Source of the DNA: Polytrichum commune
Lineage: Eukaryota; Streptophyta; Polytrichopsida; Polytrichales; Polytrichaceae
NCBI GenBank assembly: GCA_950295325.1
Contig: OX485807.1
Span: forward strand, 32,766,440-32,830,439
Reading direction: 5' to 3'
DNA length: 64,000 nt
Part shown: positions 47,889 to 59,273 of the stretch, one piece after another
How positions within the stretch are numbered: position 1 is the first letter of the stretch
How the letters are laid out: the number at the start of each line of letters is the position of its first letter
Notes under the pieces: model-generated
The model's database searches: none
Seen by the model: only the letters and a program-made list of their open reading frames with translations
What the model was told of the DNA's origin: nothing
Program-made: the position numbers and the translations under genes

Positions 47889-49403
47889 TCCTGTACAAAA
47901 TTTGCCATCTAGGTTCTATCATGCGTGCTTGTTGTCCTAGCCTGTCCAATGTGACAACCTTGTCAAGTAGGTAATGTCTTGATGTTGTTGCAAATTATCA
48001 TCCACTCTCCTCTCGTCGGTTGTGTATTCCATAATCCTCTAGAGGATTCAATGTACGGTTGTGAGGTCATTGGTGATCAGTATGCACAAGTTACATTGGC
48101 CATTGTCAACACCAGTAGAGGGTGACACCATGTATACCATTAATTACTACACCATAAACAAGCTGCATGTTCTTCTTGATTTTTTTTGCTAAAGATATCT
48201 TATATAACACTTTGACATGTTTCATAATGGAAACTAAATTGTCAAGTTAGTGAGGGTGGAAAATTAATGTAGACCATTCTAGTTGTTTAGTCATGGTGGA
48301 AGTATTTTGAGCCCAAGACCTTGGGTCTCTCCCTAAGTCTTCTTGGACATTTTTGACCACCGCGCCCTATAAAAAATGACAATTGTCACCTTACACCCAA
48401 AATAGCATAAAATCAATTAACCACCCACATCAATTTTTGACAAACACAATCAATGTGGCCCACAATAATTTAAAACTAGAAGTTTGGCATGGGTTGAAGA
48501 CTAATGGGCATTCGAAAGACTTAAAGTGGCTCACTCTAATTTAGTGTCCCAGTTGAAATCTATCAGTCACCTCTAAGGGCGTTCATTAGTGATTTACATA
48601 GAAATGGCGTGCGAGAAAAGGTAGGGTGGAATATATTTGTGAGACATAAATTTAATATTTTGTTTGAATCTACATTGGTCTCCATTACAAGTCCATAAAT
48701 AATTCATGTATAACATACGGTACTATCAATTGTGCTAATTTACTTTCCTTTTTCATTATGTAAAATAACCTAACAAAAATTGGAATGAGTATTTTATTTT
48801 ATTTTGGTAGGATGAGTACGTTTAGAGGGTAGGTTAAGTTATGTTAGAAAAATAGTGGGGGTGTGTTGGAAACATGAATGAACTTTCATTTGTTGTGGAT
48901 GAAATCTAGTTTATTGTTGATAAACGTTGGTTGGTTGTGGATGAAACAAGAAAATACTAGAAGGAATAAGGTTGCAATAAGCCTACAAGGCTAGTCCATA
49001 GCAGGCAAACACCAATCTATGTTTTTGTGAGGTAGGGCCGTCATTTTTAAAACCCCAACTAGGAGCAACATTCCTATAAACATGTAGTGGGCATGCATAA
49101 TGAAGCTCAGTCTCCACCAACAATGTTCAAGTGTTGGGCCACTCCGGCCTCCGCTACCTCTCACAATTTCTAATTTTTAGGTTTGTCATCTCCTCGTAGA
49201 ATATGGTATATTTTGATGTTCCATCACCTTGGGTACATGTTTGTGTTCTAAACCTCACGATATACTGATGTGACAATAACTTGGGGAGTTTCGATATTGG
49301 CAACCACTCTAAATGATAATGCTGCTAAGGTGGGACAGTTTGAAACAACCCTGGTAGCCAACCTAGTCACTCTATCAACATTATTATATAATGTAGATTG
49401 CAG

Positions 49404-52400
49404 GGCAGTCAACCAAAGTTGGCGGGGATGCTCTTAACGCTCCATTCACCTACAAATGCTACATGAATACGATGACGGTTACCAATGCTACATGGATCTT
49501 CCTAATTGGCCCAAGTGATGGTGTTAGAGTATTTGTATGTTTGTGAATATATACACACATGTCAGTAATATGTATAGACTAGGTAATTACTGTGAGTAGA
49601 GATTGATATAAGGTACTGCGCTTAAAAACATGTGATGCACAAACTTATGGAAGAGGTGTTTTTAGGGCATTATGTGGCAAGCTTGTATTGGCCTGTAACC
49701 TCTGAGGATCTCATTGTGACAACACAACTTTGCAACTAAAAGATCAACACAATGTCAACTTCATGAAGCTGGTCAATTTATAGTCATTGCTCATTGCTCT
49801 TCTTAAATCTTGTCCTTACATGTGCTAACCACAAAGGAAATAGAGGAAGAATAGGTCAAAATGCAACTTTAGGATCACATGAAACTTTAACTATTTTGGC
49901 ACCTTGTAATCATGAGTTTTGATCCTGGTGTTGTAAAAACCCAACATTAAGCAGGCCTTGAAGATCGAATCCATGGAGTGATAAAGCTATCGTAGTTTTT
50001 TGGGATGCTGACATCATTTCAAACTCTTACTCCAGAGATCTTTCAAACCTATTGTGAGCAAGTCCTTTCAAGAACTTGCTAGTTCAGATGCGGAAGAAAC
50101 GTTGTTTTGTGTGTTATATAATTTTCTCAGAACTTTTGTAGAACACTGTGTAGTTATTTACCCACTACAACGTTGTCGGAATTAGGTTTTGGTTTTGAGG
50201 TGTGCAACTTGATGCAGAATCAGTATAAGGGCAACTGCACCGGCAATTGGCATGCTTGTGGTTGAAAATGCGACTGCACTTGAACACATACCTCTCTCAT
50301 TCTTTGGAATGTGTATTTGCGTATTCAAAGAGGTTGAAATTTTCGACACCACAGAGATGAGTGGAAAGTTGATGGCTCAACCTTGCCCAAAAACAGTTGT
50401 ACCATTGGTAAGCTATCTGTGCTGTTACTTGCTTGTTTTGTTGATATATTCTCATGAATTGCAAAATACCTCAACCTGTGAGGGATTTTGAAGTAAGTGC
50501 AAACTTTCTGAGGCACCACGCACATAATTATTTGATGTTCATATTACCAACATGAACTTGCACACAATCTGGTGAAAAAAAATCTGTTTTGTCCATGACC
50601 ATTTTCTTCTCTTAGATAGGTCAACAGGAGCAGTGAGAATTTTGCCCCATTGGGTGCGTGTATACTATGGAGATGTGATTTGATTTGTATATTGCTCCAC
50701 AACAATTTTATACCAGCTATGTTGCCGTCTTCTTACAAGTGGGTGCTTCACACATAACCTTATTTCAGCAAAAACATGTTCTAGTTCGCACCTGGCTATG
50801 ATTTAAGTCCTGATTATGATTATGGAGCTTGGTAGAACAAAGTTGCGAAACCAGAAAACTAAGCCAAGAATTTGATGAACTTGAGATTCTTGAATTGAAC
50901 TTGTGTAGTAATAATCATGCACTTCCACACTATTGATGGTTGTTGACACCCATGATGTTGATCTTCAGAGATGGATCCGGATTTAAGGAATTTCACAATA
51001 AGCATGCCCTTGGTTGGTGCATTTGTCATCGGTAGTGCTATATGTTGTTGTATATGTCACAGAAGAAGAATCAGGCGGCGTATAAAGACATTCCGAAGTA
51101 CAAGTCAAGTTCTTAAACCTAGATCCCTTATTGGCATCACTTATGTGGTACGTGAGCATCCATCACCAACTTTGGGAGTAGAACATAGGACAATTTTCCA
51201 GTGACGTAGGTCAATTACCCATGATTCAAATGCTTGTAGTTAACATAACATTTACAAATAAAAATGCATTTTTAATTATTTTTTAAAAAAATTCATAATT
51301 ATTGGAATAGAAAAAATAACAAGTCGTATATCTAAGCACGGCAAACTACAATGATATGAATTTCCTGAAGGTATCGAAAATATCAATAGATTTATGCAAA
51401 ACTATTTTATTTTTTTGCATAATTCTTCCAATGTCTTTGAGTTTATTGTGCAAGTCAAGAGGCATGTAGAAATCATGGTATTAGATTCCAATTATGCTCA
51501 AAGATATTCTTTTAAGTGCACTAGTTTCTCACGAAGAGCATGACATGTATGCCATATTGAATGTATGATTACACATTGGGTATTCCAGAGTCTAAGATTC
51601 ATGATGAAAGTCATGAGTACTGATAGCATGTACTTTCTTCATGCTTATTAGTAGAGCATAATGACATTGCAATGTACATGAGGTTTGGTCATAATTGGCA
51701 AGTTTGTTGCATCTACATGTTTTGGTCATATATCAACACGTCAACTCAATAGTCCAATGAGGGTTCCCATATGAAAGAAAGAAAAAATGCAATAATAACA
51801 TCTTAATAACCTTACCAAATGGCGTGATAATTTGCCTTTGATCACCAGGAATCACTTGAGTATGACAAACAACTTGTGGAGAAGGCTTTGGCCAAGGTAA
51901 CCAAGTTGCGGCATAGAGAACCAGATCGTCAAGACCTTCGACGTTTGGCGAAAGGACTCCGGAAAGATATGAAAATGATTGATCAATATCTCTCCAATTA
52001 CACACGCTATGCTACCCAATCATTTCATATCACAAACCAAGGCTTTGACCAAATTCTTGCTGCAAGAAAGAATCCTATCAACATGCCCGGAGGTTCACTT
52101 GTTAATCCAATTTTCAACCCACTAGAATTTGGAAGGAGTGTGAGCTACATCTTTGATCCTCTAAAGGTTGGGGTTGAGAATAATGTTGGAGAAATACAAC
52201 CTCAAAATGGCAAGCCCAATGTTTTGCAATCATTCCCAAAATCGTTGGAGATGCTACCACAAAGTCAAGTAGGAGAAAAATATGGATCGTTCATATTGAA
52301 CCCTATGTTAATACCAACCACACCACTATCTACTTACTCTTCTTCGTCGGAATATGATAGTGAAATTGAGGTTGCTTCACAACATATGGAAGCCTCTACA

Positions 52401-53102
52401 AGCAAGTCACAAGTTTCCCCAAGCCATATAAACTCACATGAAATGCAACCATCTACTAGCAAGTCACAAATTTCCACAAGCCATGATAACTCATATGAAA
52501 TGCAACCATCTCCTAGCAAGTCACCTATTGGACCAAACATGCAACATATGATCAACACCCAATATTCCCAACCTTCTACAAGTAGGCCTCATGTTCAACA
52601 AGAAATTCAACAAAAAAATTTACAAAAAAATCCACAACAAATTCAACTGCTTAATATTCCTATTACAAGTTTTCAACCTACTGCAAGCATGTCTCATGCT
52701 CAACAAGAAATTCAATGTCTTGATATTCCTACTTCAAGTTTTCAACCTTGTACAAGTGAGTCATTTACTAAGCGAAGCTCAAGGGAAATTGAGGCACAAG
52801 TGAGAGCAGCATCTATAAGCATGTATTCGACAGATTTCAATGAATCATATTCCTCATCGAACAATATCACATGTGCAATGGGCAAAGATTGTCCTAAGTA
52901 TTTGAAACAATCTAAATTACGTACGCAATCCAAATATATGCAAGAAAATATTGGCAACCTACCGTTGGATTTACTAAACAAGACAACCCCCATCCTTCAA
53001 AGTGATGCTTCAACTCCAAAAGGTCTTCCTGTTATTAAACTTGGAAACAAGCGGGGATTGAGCATTATTGTAGCAGACCCTGAAGGCATAGGCACTCCCT
53101 AA
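49404..53102 (+). CDS. Putative multi-exon gene: unrecognised single-pass membrane protein with Ser/Gln-rich tail
   Basis: The best-supported parts are 50971-51147 and the long last exon 51849-53102. The first encodes a start-like MDPDLRNFT, a hydrophobic segment (MPLVGAFVIGSAICCCIC) and a basic stop-transfer HRRRIRRRIK. The join (GTG/gtacgtgag to cag/GAATCA) is in phase 0. The last exon encodes a helical charged part (LEYDKQLVEKALAKV, RQDLRRLAKGLRKDMK) and a low-complexity tail with repeated STSKSQ, EMQP and HVQQEIQ motifs. Probable upstream exons are 50218-50407 (Cys-bearing, donor ttg/gtaagc) and 49404-49542 (GGDALNAPFTYKCY, NATWIFLIGPSDG), which would make a lumenal or extracellular domain. 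Upstream joins and the true start are uncertain. I do not recognise the family. Confidence 0.55.
51849..53102 (+). CDS. Long terminal exon of the putative membrane-protein gene (417 codons open)
   Basis: The longest uninterrupted open frame in the intergenic half of the window. It runs from acceptor atcaccag/GAATCA to TAA. Codon use is varied, and the residue pattern (charged helix, then Ser/Thr/Gln/Pro-rich repeats, then a basic end with NKRGLSIIVADPEG) looks protein-like rather than random. Imperfect repeats of about 20 residues occur around genomic 52385-52530. It lacks a good ATG at its 5' end, which supports its being an internal or terminal exon. Confidence 0.6.
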   Translation, partial: ESLEYDKQLVEKALAKVTKLRHREPDRQDLRRLAKGLRKDMKMIDQYLSNYTRYATQSFHITNQGFDQILAARKNPINMPGGSLVNPIFNPLEFGRSVSYIFDPLKVGVENNVGEIQPQNGKPNVLQSFPKSLEMLPQSQVGEKYGSFILNPMLIPTTPLSTYSSSSEYDSEIEVASQHMEASTSKSQVSPSHINSHEMQPSTSKSQISTSHDNSYEMQPSPSKSPIGPNMQHMINTQYSQPSTSRPHVQQEIQQKNLQKNPQQIQLLNIPITSFQPTASMSHAQQEIQCLDIPTSSFQPCTSESFTKRSSREIEAQVRAASISMYSTDFNESYSSSNNITCAMGKDCPKYLKQSKLRTQSKYMQENIGNLPLDLLNKTTPILQSDASTPKGLPVIKLGNKRGLSIIVADPEGIGTP

Positions 53103-54442
53103 TGCAACCTTTGAAGAAGGGTTTTGAATATGACAATGCCATTTAAATATTTGTCTAAATGTAAAGATTAAATTCATAACATCGACATGAAAGATCTTCA
53201 ACAATAGTGACACCTAAGCCAACTTACTTGCCAAAGACTAACTTGTTAAGTGTTGAAAGCAATGTGTACATGTCGTTGAAAGACTCACATCGCAAGACTC
53301 ACTTGAAATCACTAAATGCCAAAGCTATTTGGTGACATACAACAAACTATTCGGCTTTGTGAAACTCAACACCTATGAATGACATTGGTGAGCTTGCCCT
53401 GCAAGTAAAATAAGATCATGTTGACACAACTCAAGAAAACAAACATCCAAACGCTCTCTAAAGTTTAAAATACTGGTCATATCATAATTTCATGTCTCCA
53501 TATTATGTTCGTCAATGAAAAAATTCATATTGTCGATTGTTCATAAGTTAACAAACTAGTGAATCCTAATCTCATTTCCATGTTGCCAATTGGAGACTAA
53601 GTGCAAAAGTTTAGAACATTGTGTTGCAACAACTATTATTGATAAACTTATCTTTGACACACCTTCACTTATGATGTGCTCTATACATGCAGGATGTCAA
53701 ATTCAAAAGAACTGGATGTGAAACATATCCTGAAATACCGCATGTTTTTTACTCATGCAAGTTGGCCAAGTATTCCCTTCTTTCCAAACACTTCTTTGAT
53801 GTGCTTAGCATAAATATATCAACCTTTTATGGTTTGATCCCTTCAACCTTGTTCCTAGACTAATGTATGTATTAAGTAAATCTAGACTTATGCATGAATT
53901 TTGGACATAATCAAATCATATATGTGCACATTTATCAGCAACATAGAATCTAATCCTAGATGTGGAGTGCATCTCTTGTAGTAGCACATTTAAGTCGCAT
54001 GTACACCGTGTTAATTGTGGAAAAACACACATCTAGAGGGATAACTTGATCATATAGCTTCTTGAAATTTCAACGTAGTGCTCTTCTAGTTACTTCTCCA
54101 AACTATTCAGTTTGGCAATGTGCATGTCTCTACTGTGCAAAAAATACTCTTACATACATGTTAATTATGAACAAGCCTTTTGTCCAAATGTACCTAAATC
54201 CTAGTTACTAGACCGACAACTTAGAGGGAAAGGTTCATCTAAAGCCTTGCAAAGTTTGACGTACACCTCGTTGGAGGAAAGTTCATTGCAAGGCAACTCG
54301 TGTGCATATATGCACAAGCACTCTCTACACAAGTGTTTGTATTAAATCCAACATCATGCTAGTGTCGAAATCCAACAATGTGATTTCCTGTGGTTCATGT
54401 TCTCAAAACCCTTAACGGAATTTGAGCTGAAATGCTTGTCAT
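53103..54442. other. Flank downstream of the putative membrane-protein gene
   Basis: AT-rich and without frames over 70 codons. It presumably includes that gene's 3' UTR if the gene is real. No polyadenylation signal was fixed. Confidence 0.4.
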
Positions 54443-54458
54443 AAACTATGGTTAGTTA

Positions 54459-54648
54459 GGGTCCGAGATGGCCTTAAACTACCGGGTGATGGTAGAGGGA
54501 TACCCAAATCTCAAGGAAGAGGTTGGCGGTTCGAATCCCGGCTGTGAAATCTCCTCTCTACTTGACGGAGAACTTGCCAGGTGGTCAACTGCCTCCTGTG
54601 CTTGGCGTTGGCCTGTCGGCCTTCTGTCTCAAAAAAAAAAAAAAAAAA
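54459..54648 (+). mobile_element. tRNA-derived SINE with poly(A) tail and target duplication
   Basis: The head begins gtccgagatggcc, has a box A-like tgatggtagaggga and a box B ggttcgaatccc, followed by a pyrimidine-rich body and A of about 18-20. A duplication of about 16 bp, aaactatgg(t/a)tagtta, flanks it (54443-54458, 54649-54664). The arrangement shows insertion by target-primed reverse transcription. A second copy is at 37270-37395 on the minus strand. Confidence 0.88.
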
Positions 54649-55664
54649 AAACTATGGATAGTTAAATTAAGCTATATTTACTACTACTTGCCGAGAATAC
54701 ATTAAATGGGGGTCTAATGATTACACATGGGTTGTGGAATTCAATGGCAGGTTGAACTAAGAAGGTGAAGGAAAAGATGTGCATTTATCATGGACAAACA
54801 CTCTACATCCATAATCACCAAATCTCGCCAATTTTTGAATTATGTAATAGAGATCAAATCAATGAAGGAATTGTGGAATTTATGACACCAAAGTATCATA
54901 ACGAAATCAACACAAAAGTGATCAGATTTAGAATTGCAGCAAACTTTATATGGTTCAGTTGGGAATTGCCATTTGGTACTCTGCAAAATTGTTAGGTTAT
55001 GGGGGTTTGGAGTTCACCAACATCCTATGGATCAAATTAGTACACTGATAATCTCAGTTAGTGAGGGAGGGCTAATAATGCATGTGGAAAATTAGTGAAG
55101 GTGATACTGAATTTCTTTACGTTATGAAATTAGTGCCACCAACAAATTCAACAAAGCATTGTTCATCCGTATTCTATGCACTAAAAATAATATGCATACC
55201 AACATTATTCATTGAAAGTACTCACATTGTTCACAATATTCATACTATTCATATCGGCACCAATTTTTTCTTATTATCGTTGTATCATCCCATAAAGGTA
55301 AAGTGGTGGAGGCCCCTATCAGATGCTAATTACAAAAATGGAACTCAGTCATAAGGTTGAGTAATTTCATGCTGACAAGCATGTGTTTGCAAACAAAAAA
55401 AACTATATCACTCTACAAACATCTTAGAGCATGCACTAATTTTCTTGAAATCTATGATAAATGAGCATGTAGCACTCAATAAAAATTTTAGCCGTCACTA
55501 ATTTTGAGATTTGGCTAAATAGTACGTGTTTCAGAAAATAATACCACGCACATGAATTGGGTTAATCAACATAGAAAACAATCCCCAAGTTGATTGGTAC
55601 TTTCCTTGTAATATAATGCATCCATTTGATGCCTCTGTGATTGAATACACATGTGGGAGGTACA

Positions 55665-56141
55665 GTAATCTCCCGCTTAAGTATGCACCCGTTTAAGCAC
55701 GCATCCCGGCTAAGTGTGTAATTTTTTGGACAAAAATCAAGGTTCATACTTTATTGCTTGAACATGTCGTGTAGAGTCATTTGCTGCGTATGCATGATTT
55801 TTTTACGCTTGACATTTAATGCAAGTTTGTTATCGTTTTGCTCATCATACATCTGTTTAGCTTCCGTTTGAACATCGGAGCAAAGCAATTGGTCATCGAT
55901 GTCAAGGACAGTCATGTGTAGAGTTTCAATGCCTTTGAAGTCGGAAGCACTTTCAAATTCAACAAGAATTTCACATCGTTGGATTACGGTTAAGCAGGTT
56001 GCCTTAGGTTTCATCCATTTCCTATTGCGATTCATCGAATCAGAGGGTCCAGAAAACGATATGAGTAAAATACGCACCTACCAACCAAATGCGCACCAAC
56101 AACTCCAGTTCAAGGTGTATACTTAAGCAGGAGATTACTGT
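55665..56141. mobile_element. Pogo/mariner-like element, CTCCCGCTTAAGTACGC family, copy 2 (longer)
   Basis: Left end cagtaatctcccgcttaagt and right end acttaagcaggagattactg are near flanking TA. It is about twice the length of copy 1 and holds a minus-strand frame of 108 aa (56077-55751) that may be the end of a pogo-type transposase. Confidence 0.7.
55751..56077 (-). pseudogene. Possible C-terminal remnant of a pogo-type transposase
   Basis: The frame ends QMTLHDMFKQ, close to the TLxxFF-type tails of Tigger/pogo transposases. It is preceded by a charged, helical region, and the stop lies about 80 bp from the element end, where a transposase gene would end. The DDE core is missing. Assignment rests on the tail motif and the element context only. 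Confidence 0.4.
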
Positions 56142-56639
56142 AATTCCTCTATTTGGTTCTATATTTCAAGTAGGGCCATCATGTAAGTAAGTCACTTTAA
56201 AGTAAGCACCTCTATCTTGCTCGTTAAAGGGCAACATTGACACTACTATTTCTTGAAGGGAACATCTTGTCCCCTTTCAAATTAGCCACATTGATAGAGT
56301 GTAGAACTGAGAAAGAGTCCACTATAACTTGGCAATCAAATTTGGGTACGTTAAAAATCTATATTGAAAGCCTTTATACCCTTTCTTAAGTAAGTAAGGA
56401 GTCGATTGGAAATTTTTTTGGAGGGTAGAGCCATGTGCTTCCGAGGACCTCTTTGTCCTTCTCACTATTAGAGCCAACGTGAAATGCTTATCAAATTTCA
56501 ACTATTGAGCTACACAATGCATACTTCAATGAAATTGGTATCCAAAATAATGAAGCGTTTATTTTATCAGGACACATAGAGAAATTATAAGGAAAATGTC
56601 AACCATAGCAATTTGGATTTGCTAATCACTTTGAACTAC

Positions 56640-56866
56640 CTTATCATGTGTTTAATATCCCAAGGAAGAGGCCAATTAGGAGAAGTAACCATTTAAGATC
56701 TAATTACCTTATTACATCTCCCTCCACCCTCAAAGTCACTGAAATTGGCCGGTGGTTGACTATCCCAATTCCTAGAGATAACAAATAATGCCACTTATGT
56801 TCTTACAACATAGTTGAAAATGACGCACACTTTGTGCTAGAGTGTCCCCTCTACAACTAAATGAAG
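56640..56866 (+). pseudogene. LINE reverse-transcriptase C-terminal fragment (zinc-ribbon-like CxxC...H...C)
   Basis: The frame reads LRSNYLITSPSTLKV, TEIGRWLTIPIPRDNK, stop, CHLCSYNIVENDAHFVLECP, LYN, stop. The CxxC, HF and CPLY spacing is the zinc-binding tail of non-LTR reverse transcriptases. Two in-frame stops show decay. Confidence 0.55.
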
Positions 56867-57432
56867 TCCCAAACAATCTCAAGCCTTTCTTCCAATTGGG
56901 CCACCAAGTTGACATCAATCCCTATCGCACAGGGCCATTGCACTCTGTTAATATAGGGAATCGACCTTTTTGTCACCATCTTCATGTCCTTTTAGTCCCA
57001 TAAGCCATTTGGCTACCTTAAACTTTAAGGTCCATTTCATTTCATTGCATGCCCAATTAGTGTTCCATCCTTATTTGTGTGTAAACAACCATTTCGTAAA
57101 GAAGAGTATAGGGAAAGTGAATGTAGTACAATTGGAGGCGCCACTCTCCTTCCTCCTCAAGATCATTGCATATCCAACAAGAAAACGGTAGAACCGTGAG
57201 GCTCTGTCCTTTACTATGAGAGACTACAATTGTAGCTGTCCACTTTGTTCATGCCAATCCATGGTTATTCATTATACCAAACTTTTCTTGGATTTTGGGC
57301 ACCTTCTTCTCAAATGCGGGTCAAGGATTGAAGCTACTCATTTATCACTCGAAATTTTTCAAATGATTAATCAAGAACTGCCGAAATAACTATAGTTAAC
57401 TAGATTTCTTTCAATGCATTTTAGGGAGCAAT

Positions 57433-57465
<33 letters not shown>
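57433..57465. repeat. Compound (TA)n(GA)n microsatellite
   Basis: About nine TA units followed by about seven GA units. Confidence 0.95.
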
Positions 57466-58411
57466 CTGGGCATTTCTTGAGAGAAGCTAAGCTTACTTTC
57501 AAGCATAGTTCTTTTTCAAATAACATCCTCTTGGCAAGAGGCCATATCATTCTTCCATGTATCTATGTATCTAACAAAACCCGGGAGGGTGGGTGGGATC
57601 TTTCCCCATCCCATTGCAATGCAAGTGCAAACACATAACACTATGGAGCTTCTTACATCTATATTTTTAACAAGTAAAACCTTGGAGTATTCCATAATAC
57701 TAAGGTTTACCAATGTAAACCTTATCATAGTCTCCTAACAACTGAGCTCCAGTAAATCAAATGTCAAATGGTAACACCAATCATATGCTCAACAATTTGC
57801 AATGTAGAGTAAAACTGGTCATTGCATATGTTTTTTGTAACCTTCATCTACATACACTATTTTGCAATCAGATGGTATACAAAACCTAGTGTAGCCGTCA
57901 TATTTGTGAAGGGTCTGCCTCACCTGTGCCCATGCCACCAACCAAATCCACGGAGAGGGTTAGTAACGTACACGAGGTGAATTACAGCAGAACCCAATTG
58001 TTATCTATGTCACACAAACTTATACGACATAATCATACATTTAGTATCCCCATCATACTCAATACTCAATACTTTCAATGAGTATTTTACCTGTTCTTTA
58101 GCCATTGGCTTCCTTTGACATTCAAAACTTGAAGTCAATCACTTTCACTTCCTACAGCCTCACGTCACGTTTACCCTAATCCCAGAAGTTACTTAGTGTA
58201 AACTGCTAATGCGGTTTACACTTGGAAAGGAAGTACTGAGGTTGGCTTCCTCTTATTATAGGATTAGGTAAACTTTTGTGACCGTCGATGCAAGTTCTGG
58301 ATCCACGGTTGAGCCTTTTTATCCTTCCTTTGCTGGATTCCTAAGGTGGAACCTTATATAGGGTCATTAAGCAAAGTGTTACAGTCTTTTGATGGCCAAT
58401 TAAGAACTAAG

Positions 58412-58414
<3 letters not shown>

Positions 58415-58458
<44 letters not shown>
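58415..58458. repeat. (AG)n microsatellite
   Basis: Pure AG run of about 44 nt, about 230 nt from the end of the tRNA-Ala gene. Confidence 0.97.
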
Positions 58459-58460
<2 letters not shown>

Positions 58461-58690
58461 CACATTAAATAAAGTGGATCAAAAATAACAAGAACAAGTA
58501 ACGTCCAAGTGTGAACGCAAAGTGGTTAGGAAATTTGCTCTTGAAACGACGAAGTTGATGCATAGTCTCTGTCCTACAGACAAAGCCAATAAATGTTAGA
58601 TCCCTTATTTGCGTGAACAAAACACTTAAGGAAGGGATTTAAACATAAAATATATTTTAAGAGAGTAATAAAAATGAGCTCTAGAGATAC

Positions 58691-58763
58691 TGGAGACGCC
58701 GGGTATCGATCCCGGTACCTCTCGCATGCAAAGCGAGCGCTCTTCCATTTGAGCTACACCCCC
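58691..58763 (-). tRNA. trnA-UGC: tRNA-Ala (anticodon UGC)
   Basis: A 73-nt cloverleaf: the acceptor stem GGGGGTG pairs with CGTCTCC and includes the G3:U70 wobble that identifies alanine tRNA. It has a D arm starting GCTC, an anticodon arm CTCGC-TTTGCAT-GCGAG with anticodon TGC, a variable loop AGGTA and a T arm CCGGG-ATCGATA-CCCGG. A box B sequence is present in the T loop and CCA is not encoded, as expected for a nuclear gene. There is no intron. It lies about 0.5 kb beyond the stop codon of the Rossmann-protein gene. Confidence 0.96.
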
Positions 58764-59273
58764 TTCCCCAATGGTATTTGATGTCTCAGAAGTCTGCTTA
58801 TAAATTTCTTATAATGAATTCCACTTTTGCACTTCGGAGGGAAGCACACATTAATGTGTTGCAAGGTATATTTGGAAAGGGAAGAGTGCAAGATGATTTG
58901 TTAAGGTTAAGGGCCAAGGGCAATTTCTTGACTTGGTCTCTACCATTACCATATTGACTTTAGGCTTGAGCTCATTTGAGGGTAACAACCTTGGAAAATA
59001 AACCTGTGCATTAACTAACGACGAAGTTGGGAATATGTTACACTGGGATACATTTTTTGCATTGAAGAGGATTTGATGCTTGCAACCGCTGTTACTCGAG
59101 TCTTGACTCGTTTACATAGGTACCCGTGTTTATAAAATGTAAATTTGGAGCACTATGAGAAAATGATCAGATAGTGACAGGAAAAAATAACACGCAGGTT
59201 GGGGTTAGTAAAGAGGTGAGCTTTCATGAATTTTAATTAGTCAATAGAAATCTGTACATTACAGACTAGATCC

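Larger units (their letters stand above)
56867..58690. other. Intergenic between LINE fragment and tRNA-Ala
   Basis: Contains two microsatellites and a weak foldback near 58166-58270 (gtttaccctaatcc / ggattaggtaaac). No gene is seen. Confidence 0.4.
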
